A stretch of DNA of 64,000 nt, from assembly GCA_041738345.1 (NCBI GenBank), contig JBGSPX010000047.1, positions 62,001-126,000 of the forward strand, given 5' to 3'. The first letter of the stretch is position 1. Each line of letters begins with the position of its first letter. Positions 1 to 9,780 of the stretch are shown here, one piece after another. Both the position numbers and the translations under genes were made by a program. The stretch comes from Proteocatella sp041738345. GTDB taxonomy: Bacteria > Bacillota > Clostridia > Peptostreptococcales > Filifactoraceae. The notes beneath the pieces are model-generated. The model did not search any database. It was given only the letters and a program-made list of their open reading frames with translations, and was not told where the DNA came from.

Positions 1-1543
1 CAGCTCCAACTGATTCAACCTTTAGTCTTGAATCCTCTGCATTTTGTGAACTGCTCTTTATTCTTTCAGTAACATTAAATACTGTAGCGGATAATTCTTC
101 TATAGAACTAGATTGTTCTGTGCTCCCTTGAGCTAAAGATTGTGCCCCTGATGATACCTGCTCTGAACTATTTAGTATATGTTCTGATGCATTTCTTATA
201 TCTTCCATTACATTTCGATTTGATTCTATCATGTTTTTTAATTTTATATTAAAAATATCTTTATTTGAATATGGCTCTATTTCAGCGGTAAGATCCTGAG
301 ACGCTACTTTTGATATTTCAACTATCCAAGTTTTAACTATATCTGTAAGTTTTTCAACAGTTTCTAGAGTATGTTCGATTTCATCTTTTACCCCATTCTC
401 ATGATTTATCGTTATATCCCAATCGCCTGTACTCGTTATATAATCTACCGTTTCATTTAAATAATGTAGTGGCTTAAGATCATTTTCTATATGTCTTTTT
501 ATATATATAATTGCACCTATAACAAAAATTACTGATATTAAAAGCACTAATCCCATAACTCCATAAAGCATTCCAAAAATATCAATGTTATTTACAGTTG
601 CACTTATTGTCCAAGTAGATTTATTTTCCCCTACAAACACTGGTACTACTGTAAATCGATGTTTTGTCATACCTATTCTAAATTTATCATGAACTACTTT
701 CCCAGATTCTACAGCTTTTGATATATCTTCTGACACCTTTCCATTATGAAATAACTCTATATTCTGCCCTATAAGTGATTCATCTTTACTGTATGATATA
801 AGGCCATCTGGCGATATCATTGTAAAATATCCACTATCGTATAAAGCACTATTTTCTAAAACTTTATTTATTATATCCATCGGAATATCTGCTGTAACTA
901 CACCTATTACCTCTCCTTTTTTGTTATGAATCGGTGCAGCACAAGTAGTCATAAATACATCTTCTCCATTTACTTTATACCAGTATGGATTAGTTACTGC
1001 ATTTTTACCTGTTTCAACTGGAATATTATACCAATCTGCATTACTGTCATCATATCCTGTAAGCGTTTCATATTTATAACTTCCATTTGAAGCGTATACA
1101 TATGGTACAAACCTTCCGTTTTTATCACTATGAGTTTTTCCAACATTAGCCTTATCATTTTCATCAAATGCATTAGGCTCAAAACAAACTCCCATTCCAA
1201 TTAAATCTGCATTACCTTCCATAGTTTTTATCAAAGAATCAATAACTTGAGTTCTTGTCAAACTATTCTCTTGAGCTGCAATTTCAATAGTACTTCTCAA
1301 AGTTTCTACTACGCTTATTTGTTTACTAAATTCCCCCTCAAGTGCTTTAGCATAGCCTTGTGTAGAGGCTTCCATATATGATTTTGACTCTTTATCAAAA
1401 CTTATTAAAAATAAAACATTGTATATTGAAGTAACTACAAGCAATGATACTATTAATGCAATTACTACATTTTTTGATATTTTATCTTTAATACTTACAA
1501 AATCTTTACTTTCAAACATTCTCCCTTTAAACAAATCCCTCAT
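1..1543 (-). CDS. Methyl-accepting chemotaxis protein, 3' end cut by window
   Basis: Transmembrane chemoreceptor that would signal to CheA/CheW. I translated it from an ATG at 1543; 514 codons are present and the C-terminus lies beyond base 1. Order: short cytoplasmic tail, TM1 (about residues 25-47), a large extracellular dCache-type sensor with the typical NPYWYKV and APIHNKKGEVIGVV stretches, TM2 (VLLISVIFVIGAIIYI), HAMP-like linker, then the start of the signalling coiled coil (VSSGAQSLAQGSTEQSSSIE). The same pre-hairpin sequence occurs in the chemoreceptor at 38734-40749, so the two are same-architecture paralogues. Ligand unknown; dCache sensors often bind amino acids or other small molecules. 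The start is preceded by a GGGAGAGG ribosome binding site. Confidence 0.93.
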   Translation of the reverse strand, partial: MRDLFKGRMFESKDFVSIKDKISKNVVIALIVSLLVVTSIYNVLFLISFDKESKSYMEASTQGYAKALEGEFSKQISVVETLRSTIEIAAQENSLTRTQVIDSLIKTMEGNADLIGMGVCFEPNAFDENDKANVGKTHSDKNGRFVPYVYASNGSYKYETLTGYDDSNADWYNIPVETGKNAVTNPYWYKVNGEDVFMTTCAAPIHNKKGEVIGVVTADIPMDIINKVLENSALYDSGYFTMISPDGLISYSKDESLIGQNIELFHNGKVSEDISKAVESGKVVHDKFRIGMTKHRFTVVPVFVGENKSTWTISATVNNIDIFGMLYGVMGLVLLISVIFVIGAIIYIKRHIENDLKPLHYLNETVDYITSTGDWDITINHENGVKDEIEHTLETVEKLTDIVKTWIVEISKVASQDLTAEIEPYSNKDIFNIKLKNMIESNRNVMEDIRNASEHILNSSEQVSSGAQSLAQGSTEQSSSIEELSATVFNVTERIKSSSQNAEDSRLKVESVGA

Positions 1544-1628
1544 AAAACCTCTCCCAAATACAAATTTATATATTAACAAAAAATAATGCTTTATAAGAAT
1601 ATCAAATTTAGATACAAATTACAATAAA

Positions 1629-1671
1629 AAAGTTTATAAATTCGATATAATATCCAGAACTTATAAACTTT
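1629..1671 (-). terminator. Rho-independent terminator of the nucleoside operon
   Basis: A perfect 11-bp inverted repeat (AAAGTTTATAA / TTATAAACTTT) is followed on the minus strand by a T-run. It lies 28 bases beyond the ADP-ribosylglycohydrolase stop and closes the operon that starts near 11.7 kb. Confidence 0.8.
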
Positions 1672-1698
1672 AAATTAATTTTGTATTATTAAAGATAC

Positions 1699-3099
1699 TT
1701 AACTATATTTCTTTACATAATCCACTACCAGTTTAGTTATCTCAGTTATGCTTGTTTTTTCATAACCTCTTACATAAGAAATAATGTCTTCTCCAATTGG
1801 AGTTTTCCACTTATCCTCTATGCACTCCATCCCATAAGCTATCCCAAATAATGTCATTATCTGTGCTGCATTACAGTCCACATCTTGGCCTGCCATACTT
1901 ATAAGATTTATACATCTATTAAAACTATTCTCACAGAAATAAAGTGCTACTACTTCTGCCGCCGCATTTGGATATGCATGTATCCAGTTATATTCTTTAA
2001 ACTGATTTTCACAAAGACTCCACGCTTGTTCAAAATTGCCTTTTGATATACACGCATCTAACGCAAATTTAACTACAAAGTAGTACTCGCTATCTTTAGG
2101 AACCATAGCTATAGCTTTTTCTACGATTGTTTTCATATCGTTTTCTACATACGCCATAGAACACATCATCGCATTAAACATTTCGCCTATAACACCATTA
2201 TTGTGATGAGACACTACTCCATCTTTAAATGCTAATTCTGCTGCAAGTTTAGGATTTGCAGGTGCTACCATACCACATACTGCACCTCTCATCTGAGCTC
2301 CAATCCATTCTCTAAACGGATTAGAACGATATCCACTTTCTGGAGGATATATCCCTAACATTATATTTTTTAGTGCTATATCTTCAGCAGACCAACCTGA
2401 TGGAATAAGCGCTGCCCATTCAAGTGCAATATCTTCTGATGTAACTTCATAACCCTTTTTCTTAAAAGCTTCTAAAAAAGCTACTTCATAAGTTATGTCA
2501 TCATTGTATGTGCTTGGTTTTCTAACATAATCATTTATTTCGCCAAAAGCTTTTCTTATATTTGCAGTCGTATAACCTTCAATTGCCGTACCTACTCCAG
2601 CTCCTATAATCTGCGCTAACCAGCCTGCATAAGTCTTATCAAAAAAGTTTTTTTCATCCGCTATAATTTCTTTAGCTTTATCTCCATAATCATAAAACTC
2701 TACGTTTTTTTCATATTTTGAAAACTCATCATAGCATTCATATTTCCAAAATGGATGTGAATCTATTTTTTGAGCGTTATTTAGTATATTAAATACTTTA
2801 GATGTAATTCTTGTAAGTTCTATTTTATTTTCTGCTTCTCTATATTTAAGCGCCATCGGAATTAACTTTTCTGCTTCTGTAACATCGTATCCCATGTTAT
2901 ACATAGATTGAATTCCTGCAAGTAGAACTCTTTCTGGAGCAAATGAACCTGGTACATTACTTCCCCACAAAAGCTTAACATGTTGCCAGTTTTTCTCATC
3001 TACTTCAAAAGCTTCTTCCCACGTCTGCTCATCTTCACTTAAAATAACCGGTTTTGCATTTGTAATCAGTTCATAATCATATTCATATGCTCGTTTCAT
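1699..3099 (-). CDS. ADP-ribosylglycohydrolase family protein
   Basis: Member of the ADP-ribosylglycohydrolase (DraG/ARH) superfamily, which hydrolyses N- or O-glycosidic bonds to ADP-ribose using a dinuclear metal site. Seen in the 466-aa product: an N-terminal extension of about 150 residues, then the catalytic helical domain with an acidic pair at 200-201 (YNDDITYE) and the C-terminal metal motif GQDVDCNAA at about 404-412. Last gene of the nucleoside import/salvage operon, 16 bases after a nucleoside hydrolase, RBS GGAGATAAGT before ATG. The context suggests action on a ribosylated small molecule or nucleoside rather than on a protein, but the substrate is an inference. Confidence 0.85.
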   Translation of the reverse strand: MKRAYEYDYELITNAKPVILSEDEQTWEEAFEVDEKNWQHVKLLWGSNVPGSFAPERVLLAGIQSMYNMGYDVTEAEKLIPMALKYREAENKIELTRITSKVFNILNNAQKIDSHPFWKYECYDEFSKYEKNVEFYDYGDKAKEIIADEKNFFDKTYAGWLAQIIGAGVGTAIEGYTTANIRKAFGEINDYVRKPSTYNDDITYEVAFLEAFKKKGYEVTSEDIALEWAALIPSGWSAEDIALKNIMLGIYPPESGYRSNPFREWIGAQMRGAVCGMVAPANPKLAAELAFKDGVVSHHNNGVIGEMFNAMMCSMAYVENDMKTIVEKAIAMVPKDSEYYFVVKFALDACISKGNFEQAWSLCENQFKEYNWIHAYPNAAAEVVALYFCENSFNRCINLISMAGQDVDCNAAQIMTLFGIAYGMECIEDKWKTPIGEDIISYVRGYEKTSITEITKLVVDYVKKYS

Positions 3100-3115
3100 A
3101 CTTATCTCCTTATTG

Positions 3116-4048
3116 TTATTGATAATATTTCATCATCTGCTTTAACATATCTAAAAACAATTCAGTATTTCCTTTTACAGCTACACTAGCATTAAGGGCT
3201 TTTTTTCTATGAGATCTATCTAAATCTACCACAGTTCTGCCTTCATTTAAGCCTTTTCTAGTTTCTACTGTAACATAAAAATCTTTACACTCTAAAACAT
3301 CTGGGTTTATAACACTTGCTACTGTAAGCGCATCATGAACTGCTACAAAGTCATATCCAAAACGCTTATACGTATTAGCCATATGATCTAAAAGCATAGC
3401 TACTTCTTTATTTACAGCTGAATCTACTTGCTTTAGCTCATTTACCAAATCTGGAGTAAGTACAGTTTCCATAGTAACATTAAGCCCTACCATAGTAACT
3501 GGCACGCCTGATTTAAATACTACATCAGCCGCAAATGGGTCTACATATATATTAAATTCACTATATGGTCTTACATTTCCTACCCCTGTAGCACCTCCCA
3601 TTATGCTTATTCTTTCTATATGTTTATGAAGGTCATCATATTTTAAAAGCGCTATGGCTATATTTGTAAGTGGCCCTACCGCTATAATATGCAGTTTCCC
3701 TTCTGCTTTTAGCGCTTCTTGGTATATCACATCCCACGCATAATCTTTATCTAACGCTTTGTTAGATGATGGTAGTACTACAGGACCTATGCCTGATGCT
3801 CCATGTACTTTATCTGCTATTTCAAGGTCTTTATTCAGCGGTTTTTCCGCACCTTTAGCTATTCTTGTGTTTAATCCTAAAAACGCTGCTATATCTACAG
3901 CATTTTTTGCAGTTCTTTCAAGGGTTTGATTTCCAGCTACTGCCGTAAGTGCTTTTATATCTAATTTATCTGAACTATTAGCAAGCATAATTGCTATAAA
4001 GTCATCTACTCCTGGATCTGTATCTATTATTACAGGAATCTTACTCAT
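3116..4048 (-). CDS. Nucleoside hydrolase (inosine-uridine preferring family), copy 2
   Basis: Cytosolic enzyme that splits the N-glycosidic bond of imported nucleosides to free base plus ribose. The 310-aa length is typical. The Ca2+/ribose-binding motif DTDPGVDD is at residues 9-16, the active-site segment GGATGVGNVRPYSEFNIYVDP lies mid-protein and the histidine motif VHDALTVA near residue 240. It follows the paralogue at 4066-4998 by 17 bases in the same operon. The two differ in loops and C-terminus (one has VHDALT, the other LHDPCA), so they probably prefer different nucleosides. Released ribose would feed the ribokinase at the head of the operon. Confidence 0.94.
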   Translation of the reverse strand: MSKIPVIIDTDPGVDDFIAIMLANSSDKLDIKALTAVAGNQTLERTAKNAVDIAAFLGLNTRIAKGAEKPLNKDLEIADKVHGASGIGPVVLPSSNKALDKDYAWDVIYQEALKAEGKLHIIAVGPLTNIAIALLKYDDLHKHIERISIMGGATGVGNVRPYSEFNIYVDPFAADVVFKSGVPVTMVGLNVTMETVLTPDLVNELKQVDSAVNKEVAMLLDHMANTYKRFGYDFVAVHDALTVASVINPDVLECKDFYVTVETRKGLNEGRTVVDLDRSHRKKALNASVAVKGNTELFLDMLKQMMKYYQ

Positions 4049-4065
4049 ATTTTTTCTCCTATTGC

Positions 4066-4998
4066 TTAGTGATATTTATTAACTGCATCTATTATCATAT
4101 CTATAAATTGATGTCTATCTACATCTAAAAGGACATCTGTATTTGGTTCTAAGTCTAATCTATTTAAAAAATCCGTTACGGTGCAGCCAGTTGTATGCTC
4201 ACCATCTATATCTATTTGTACATTCAGTTTTTTCGATTTAAACATATCTGGATTTATAAGCCATGCTATTGCACATGGGTCATGAAGTGGCGCAAAATCC
4301 CAACCACATATTTCTTTATGGAATTTTATAAAATACTCAAGTAGCTCTGCTACAAGTATTGCTACTTTTCCGCCTTGATTTCTTATTTTTTCTATATCTT
4401 CTGGATAAACTTGAGCTTTGTGCGTAACGTCTAAGCCTGACATAGTTATTGGTATTCCTGACTTAAATACTATATCAGCAGCCTCTGGGTCTACAAGTAT
4501 ATTAAATTCTGCTGATGCTGTCCAGTTTCCACCAATTGCAGAGCCCCCCATAAGACTTATTCTTTCTATTTTTGATTTTAAATGTGGATATGCTGATAAA
4601 AATATCGCTATATTAGTAAGTGGTCCTGTAGGTACAAGTGTAACCTTGTCTTCACTTTCTTCCACAACCTTAGCCATAAGTTCATACGCATTAATATCTA
4701 AAGCTTTTTGTGTAGCTTCTGGAATTACTGGTCCATCAAGTCCTGTATCTCCATGTACTTCTGGTGCTATTTCTAGCTCTCTTCTCATAGGTCTATCTGC
4801 ACCTTTTGCAACTGGAATCTGCTTATTCATAAATGTAAGCATTCTAAGCGCATTGTTTGTGGTTTTTGCTACAGTTTGATTTCCACCTACTGTAGTAATT
4901 GCTTTTACATCTAGTTTATCTGATGCACATGCTAAAATCATAGCAATCGCATCATCATGCCCTGGGTCACAGTCCATGATTACGGGAATCTTTCTCAT
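4066..4998 (-). CDS. Nucleoside hydrolase (inosine-uridine preferring family), copy 1
   Basis: Second nucleoside N-ribohydrolase of the operon, 310 aa. The metal-binding motif reads DCDPGHDDAIAM near the N-terminus (variant of DTDPGxDD), followed by GGSAIGGNWTASAEFNILVDP and the histidine motif PLHDPCAIAWLINPD near residue 235. ATG preceded by GAGGTAAAGGT. It is separated from the upstream lipoprotein gene by a 76-base gap holding a strong hairpin, so its expression may be set apart from the transporter. Exact base preference cannot be read from sequence. Confidence 0.94.
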   Translation of the reverse strand: MRKIPVIMDCDPGHDDAIAMILACASDKLDVKAITTVGGNQTVAKTTNNALRMLTFMNKQIPVAKGADRPMRRELEIAPEVHGDTGLDGPVIPEATQKALDINAYELMAKVVEESEDKVTLVPTGPLTNIAIFLSAYPHLKSKIERISLMGGSAIGGNWTASAEFNILVDPEAADIVFKSGIPITMSGLDVTHKAQVYPEDIEKIRNQGGKVAILVAELLEYFIKFHKEICGWDFAPLHDPCAIAWLINPDMFKSKKLNVQIDIDGEHTTGCTVTDFLNRLDLEPNTDVLLDVDRHQFIDMIIDAVNKYH

Positions 4999-5018
4999 AC
5001 CTTTACCTCTACTTTATA

Positions 5019-5053
5019 ATAATTGGCAAGAGGTATAAACCCTTGCCAATTAT
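5019..5053 (-). other. Intra-operon stem-loop after the binding-protein gene
   Basis: Perfect 12-bp inverted repeat ATAATTGGCAAG / CTTGCCAATTAT with an 11-base loop, in the gap between the BMP lipoprotein and the first nucleoside hydrolase. No U-run follows on the minus strand, so it looks more like an mRNA-stabilising or processing hairpin than a terminator. Such hairpins after solute-binding-protein genes often raise that protein's level relative to the rest of the operon. Confidence 0.65.
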
Positions 5054-5074
5054 GTTAATATATTTTATTAAAAA

Positions 5075-6172
5075 TTATCTTACGCTATCTTTTATAGCTT
5101 GAATTTCTTCTGTTGATTTTCCAAATGCTGTATCAACTTTTACAGTTCCATCAAGAATTGATTTTTCAAGTTCGTCAACCATAGTAACTACTTCTTCTGA
5201 AACATTTGCTTTAAATGTATCATTTTTAGCTATACCAACACAACCCTCTTCTATACCAAGAACTTCTCTTTCTCCCCATGGAAGTTTACCTTCTTTTTCT
5301 AACTGAAGTGCTCTTAATAAAGATATATCAACTCTCTTAAGTGCTGAAGTAAGAATGTGATCGGCTTTTGCTTTATCAGTTGCCATAAACGCTTCTGCTT
5401 GGTCACTATCAACTCCAATTGCAAATTTATCTTTTTCTGTAGCTGCATCTATTACTCCAAGACCTGCTGTACTAGCAACTTGGTAAACTATATCTGCATT
5501 TTGGTTTATTTGAGCAAGTGTAAGTTCTTTTGCCTTTGCACTATCATTAAAGTTTCCTACATAACCTATAAGCATCTTTACATCTTCTTTAACATGCTTA
5601 GCTCCTTGTATGTATCCTACAAGAAAGTCATTTACTACAGTATTTTCCATTCCACCTACAAATCCAACTGTTCCTGATTTTGTAGCTGATGCTGCAACTG
5701 CTCCAGCAAGGAATGAACACTCATTTTGTTTGTACTCTATAGAGTATACATTGTCAAGTCCACCAACACTGTAATCTACTGCTGAGTCGAATATTATATA
5801 TTTTTTGTCTGGATATTGAGGAGCTATCTCTTGAAGCTTCTCAACCATTTGCCATGTACCAACTATGATTATATCTGTTTCTGGATCTTCTGAAAAATCT
5901 ACAAGTGTAGGCATCCATTTAGTTTCATCATAAGTCATTTCTACTACCTTAACAGTTGCTCCTAATTCATCTTCAATCATTTTTCCGCCATTAGCAGCTG
6001 AATCGTAGAATGCTTTGTCTCCAAGCGTTCCGTTTAATAATATTGCAACGTTTAATTTCTCATCTCCTGATGTTTCAGTTTCTGAGCTACCTCCTGCGCC
6101 TCCACATCCTGTAAGAAGCATTGTTCCAGCTACAACAAGTGCTGCAAGCTTTGAAAATTTTGTTTTCTTCAT
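5075..6172 (-). CDS. BMP-family nucleoside-binding lipoprotein of ABC importer
   Basis: Extracytoplasmic substrate-binding lipoprotein of the Bmp/PnrA/Med type, which in characterised members binds purine nucleosides. The 365-aa product has a basic signal peptide and a lipobox LLTGC with the lipidated cysteine at residue 23, then a glycine/serine linker and the two-lobed Bmp fold (VAILLNGTLGDKAFYDSAANGG; VGFVGGMENTVVNDFLVGY; IGVDSDQAEA). RBS GGAGGGAAAG before ATG. It is encoded directly after its two permeases and ATPase; together they form a complete BMP-type nucleoside importer. Confidence 0.95.
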   Translation of the reverse strand: MKKTKFSKLAALVVAGTMLLTGCGGAGGSSETETSGDEKLNVAILLNGTLGDKAFYDSAANGGKMIEDELGATVKVVEMTYDETKWMPTLVDFSEDPETDIIIVGTWQMVEKLQEIAPQYPDKKYIIFDSAVDYSVGGLDNVYSIEYKQNECSFLAGAVAASATKSGTVGFVGGMENTVVNDFLVGYIQGAKHVKEDVKMLIGYVGNFNDSAKAKELTLAQINQNADIVYQVASTAGLGVIDAATEKDKFAIGVDSDQAEAFMATDKAKADHILTSALKRVDISLLRALQLEKEGKLPWGEREVLGIEEGCVGIAKNDTFKANVSEEVVTMVDELEKSILDGTVKVDTAFGKSTEEIQAIKDSVR

Positions 6173-6197
6173 AATTCTTTCCCTCCTGATTTTTTAA

Positions 6198-7127
6198 CTA
6201 GCCTTTATTTTTTATTTTATTAATCTGTTTTACTTTTGACATAGAATAAATAACTAAGCCTATTATAGTAAACAGATAAGGCATCATTTGAATAAATTGC
6301 ACTGGTATATTTAGTACTTGAAGATTACTTCCTAAGGCATCTGCTGTTCCAAATACAAGCGAAGCTGCTAAGGTTCCAAATGGAGTCCCTCTTCCAAGAG
6401 CTTCTGCTGCAAGAGCTATAAATCCTCTTCCCGCAGTCATATCTCTTGCAAACTTATCCATATAACCCATAGACATATACGCTCCACCCATAGAAGCAAG
6501 TGCTCCACTTATTATAAGTGCACTATACTGTATTTTCTTAACATTTATACCTACACTTTCCGCTGCATTAGGATTTTCTCCAACAACTCTTAATTGAAGT
6601 CCAAGCGGAGTTTTATATAGAAGTACCCAAACTACAAACACTAATATAAATGCTAAGTAAGTCAGCATATTGTGTCCTGAAAGAATATCCCCAAGCACTG
6701 GTATACTGCTTATTATAGGTATATTTATAACTGGCATCGTCAAACTTGCAAGTGAAGTTGACATACCCTTATCCTTTGCTACAGAGTAAAGTACAAATAC
6801 TGTACCACCTGATGATAATAGATTTACAGCAATCCCTGTTAGTATTATATCTGTTTTTAGATTAAGTGAAAAGTATGACATTATGCCACCCATTATTATC
6901 CCTGTAATAAGTGCACATAAAAGTCCTATAAATGAACTTTGTGTAAAAGCACTACCTATAACTCCCATAAGAGCTGATGAAAGCATTATTCCCTCAAGTC
7001 CTATATTCATAACTCCCGCTCTATCCGTTATAAGCGCTGCTAGTGCTGCGAATAATATAGGTGTCGTCAGTCTAAGAATAGAGAAAATAAATTCAGGCGA
7101 TGCTAACGCTGCTATTAAGTTTTCCAT
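6198..7127 (-). CDS. Nucleoside ABC importer permease (second)
   Basis: Integral membrane permease of the branched-chain/ribose-type ABC family, NupQ-like. An upstream in-frame codon at 7178 exists, but the ATG at 7127 has GGAGGAGG at the right distance and sits just behind the upstream stop, so I use it (309 aa). The protein is almost wholly hydrophobic, with many TM helices and the family motif LGRGTPFGTLAASLVFG near the C-terminus. It pairs with the permease at 7129-8223. Confidence 0.93.
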   Translation of the reverse strand: MENLIAALASPEFIFSILRLTTPILFAALAALITDRAGVMNIGLEGIMLSSALMGVIGSAFTQSSFIGLLCALITGIIMGGIMSYFSLNLKTDIILTGIAVNLLSSGGTVFVLYSVAKDKGMSTSLASLTMPVINIPIISSIPVLGDILSGHNMLTYLAFILVFVVWVLLYKTPLGLQLRVVGENPNAAESVGINVKKIQYSALIISGALASMGGAYMSMGYMDKFARDMTAGRGFIALAAEALGRGTPFGTLAASLVFGTADALGSNLQVLNIPVQFIQMMPYLFTIIGLVIYSMSKVKQINKIKNKG

Positions 7128-7128
7128 A

Positions 7129-8223
7129 TTATATCGCCTCCTCCATAAGTTTATTATTTCTATTTGTATTTTCAACAATCTTTTTATGTTTATATTTATT
7201 TAAGAACATTTTTGCTGCTATTAGAAGTATTATGATAGCCTGAACTATCGATACAACTTCTGGCGCTACATCGGTTCTTCTTGCCATTATGTCTGCACCG
7301 ATTCTAAGGTATGCTAAGAAAAATGCTGAAAGTGGTACAAATTTGGGGTTATTTTTAGAAAGTATAGCTATAATTATTCCATCAAATCCATATCCAGGAA
7401 GACTTACCCAAGAGAATCTAGTGTACATACCAAGTACTTCTACTGCGCCTCCCATTCCTGCAAGTGCACCTCCTATTACTTGAGATAACACTATCGTTGA
7501 GCCTACGCCTATACCTGAATACTTTGCAAAATTTTCATTTTGACCTACCATTCTTATCGCATATCCCCATTTTGTCTTATATAGGAAAAGATATGTTAGC
7601 ACTACAAAAATAACTACAATTATAACGCCCGCATGAATTCTGGTTTTTGGAATTATAACTGGAAGCTTTCCTGTTTTTTGAAGCAAATAAGAAGCTGGAA
7701 AACCTGCATTTGAATCAAGCATATGGTATTGAAGTATATAACTTCCAAGAAACAGTGCTACATAGTTAAGCATAAGTGAAGACACAACTTCATTTGCACC
7801 CCATTTTACTTTAAGTAGTGCTGGTATACTACATACAATGATTCCTGTAATCATTCCTGCAATTATTGAAAACAGTGGATGGATTCCAAGTGGGAGCGTA
7901 AAATTAACGGCTATATATGAAGCTGCTAATCCACCTAAGAAAAATGCACCTTCTGCTCCCATATTAAACTGGTTACATTGAAACATTACACAAACTGCAA
8001 GTCCTGCAAAGGTAAGTGGTATAAATAGTTCTACTACATTTCCAAAATTTCTAAGAGTTGTAACAGGTGCTATAAGAAATTGCTTAAGCGCTTCTGCTGG
8101 CTGTTTACTTACTAAAGATATTAGTAAAAAAGCTACTACAAGTGATATTGCAATTGTAACCAGCACTCTTATTACTTCAAACTTTTTTTCTATTTCTTTA
8201 CTGGTCACAGGTTTATTGTTCAT
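7129..8223 (-). CDS. Nucleoside ABC importer permease (first)
   Basis: NupP-like permease, 364 aa, with about eight to ten TM helices and the conserved stretch FQCNQFNMGAEGAFFLGGLAA, which in this family contacts the ATPase and translocation path. Its start (GGAGGATTAATCC then ATG) overlaps the end of the ATPase gene by 11 bases, which suggests translational coupling. It forms a heterodimeric channel with the next permease. Confidence 0.94.
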   Translation of the reverse strand: MNNKPVTSKEIEKKFEVIRVLVTIAISLVVAFLLISLVSKQPAEALKQFLIAPVTTLRNFGNVVELFIPLTFAGLAVCVMFQCNQFNMGAEGAFFLGGLAASYIAVNFTLPLGIHPLFSIIAGMITGIIVCSIPALLKVKWGANEVVSSLMLNYVALFLGSYILQYHMLDSNAGFPASYLLQKTGKLPVIIPKTRIHAGVIIVVIFVVLTYLFLYKTKWGYAIRMVGQNENFAKYSGIGVGSTIVLSQVIGGALAGMGGAVEVLGMYTRFSWVSLPGYGFDGIIIAILSKNNPKFVPLSAFFLAYLRIGADIMARRTDVAPEVVSIVQAIIILLIAAKMFLNKYKHKKIVENTNRNNKLMEEAI

Positions 8224-9769
8224 GGATTAATCCTCCTGTTTCTTCTTTAGTCATTCTTTTTATTCCTAACATATATTCTCCCAGTTCTTGCTCTGTAACT
8301 GTACTACTATCTTCAAAGTATGCTACAATATTGCCTTCGCTCATTACAGCTATGCTATCAGATAACTCTAGTATCTCGTTTAAGTCCGCAGACACTAAAA
8401 GTATTGCTTTGCCTTCATCCCTAAGCTCTACTATACGTTTTCTTATGAATTCTATAGCCCCAACGTCAACCCCTCTTGTAGGCTGATTGATTATTATAAA
8501 ATCTGAATTAGAAGAACATTCTCTTGCAACTACAACTTTTTGTATATTTCCACCTGAAAGCATTCTTATAGGTTGGTCTCTATCATCACATTTCACTAAA
8601 TACTTTGTTATAAGATCATCCGATTCAGCATGAATTTTATTGTAATCAAATAAACTATTTTTATTATACTCTTTTTTATAGAATCTGTCAGATATTATAT
8701 TTTCTTCTATTGAAACTTCAGCTGCTATTCCATAAGTCATCCTGTCTTCTGGTATATGACCTGTCCCAAGTTCTCTTATTTCTCTTATAGTTTTTCCTTT
8801 TATGTCATTTCCAGAAATTGATATTTTGCCAGAAGAATAAACCTCCATACCTGCAATACTTTCTGCAAGCTCTCTTTGACCATTACCTTCTATCCCAGCA
8901 ATTCCAAGAATTTCACCTTTTCTTATATCAAGTGATAAATCATTTACCACAGTTTTTGCATAATTATTTCTTACTTCTAGATTTCTTACTTTAAGTACTA
9001 CATCTTTAGGCTTTGCTTTTTCTTTTTCCACCTTAAGAATAACGTCTCGTCCTACCATAAGTCTTGATATATCTTTTTCTGAAAGTTCATCTATATCATA
9101 TCTTCCCATAGATTTTCCCTGTCTAAGGATAGTTACTCTATCACACAGTTCTTTTATTTCTTTAAGTTTATGGGAAATAAATATTATCGTATGTCCATTT
9201 TCTCTTAATTTTTTTAACTGCACAAAAAGTTCTTCTGTTTCCTGCGGCGTAAGTACCGCTGTTGGTTCATCAAGAATAAGTATTTCAGCGCCTCTAAGAA
9301 GTGCTTTTAAGATCTCTATTTTTTGTTTTATTCCAACCGGAAGATCTTGAACCTTAGCTCTTGGATCAATTATAAGATTATATTTTTTAGAAGCTTCTTC
9401 ACACATCTGAACGGCTTTGTTGTAATCTATAAGCCCCATCTTTTTAGGCTCAATTCCCATTATCATATTCTCTGCCACTGTAAGTGAAGGCGCTAACATG
9501 AAATGCTGATGAACCATCCCTATCCCATGCTTTATAGCACTCATAGGACTATCAATTTTTATTTCTTCTCCATTTAAAAATATTTTTCCTGAATCAGGAG
9601 TTTCTACTCCAAAAAGCATTTTCATAAGTGTAGATTTTCCTGCACCATTTTCTCCAACAAGTGCATGGATCTCACCTTTTTTCAAATAAAAGTCTACGTC
9701 CTTATTAGCCATAAATCCATTTCCATAAACTTTTGTAATTTTTTCCATAGCAAGAATATATTCTGCCAT
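8213..9769 (-). CDS. Nucleoside ABC importer ATP-binding protein (double ATPase)
   Basis: Cytosolic energy-coupling subunit with two fused ABC domains (518 aa), as in NupO/RbsA-type proteins. The first domain has Walker A GENGAGKST at residues 39-47 and Walker B ILILDEPTA. The second domain has a degenerate Walker A (GIEGNGQRE) and the signature LSGGNIQKV, a normal feature of this family in which one site is weak. ATG preceded by GGAGGACAAAA. It lies 11 bases after the LacI regulator stop and overlaps the first permease. Confidence 0.96.
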   Translation of the reverse strand: MAEYILAMEKITKVYGNGFMANKDVDFYLKKGEIHALVGENGAGKSTLMKMLFGVETPDSGKIFLNGEEIKIDSPMSAIKHGIGMVHQHFMLAPSLTVAENMIMGIEPKKMGLIDYNKAVQMCEEASKKYNLIIDPRAKVQDLPVGIKQKIEILKALLRGAEILILDEPTAVLTPQETEELFVQLKKLRENGHTIIFISHKLKEIKELCDRVTILRQGKSMGRYDIDELSEKDISRLMVGRDVILKVEKEKAKPKDVVLKVRNLEVRNNYAKTVVNDLSLDIRKGEILGIAGIEGNGQRELAESIAGMEVYSSGKISISGNDIKGKTIREIRELGTGHIPEDRMTYGIAAEVSIEENIISDRFYKKEYNKNSLFDYNKIHAESDDLITKYLVKCDDRDQPIRMLSGGNIQKVVVARECSSNSDFIIINQPTRGVDVGAIEFIRKRIVELRDEGKAILLVSADLNEILELSDSIAVMSEGNIVAYFEDSSTVTEQELGEYMLGIKRMTKEETGGLIHEQ

Positions 9770-9780
9770 TTTTGTCCTCC

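Noticed and set aside
4418..4879. Plus-strand 153-codon frame
   Set aside because: Lies fully inside the nucleoside hydrolase gene on minus; no RBS and no family features.
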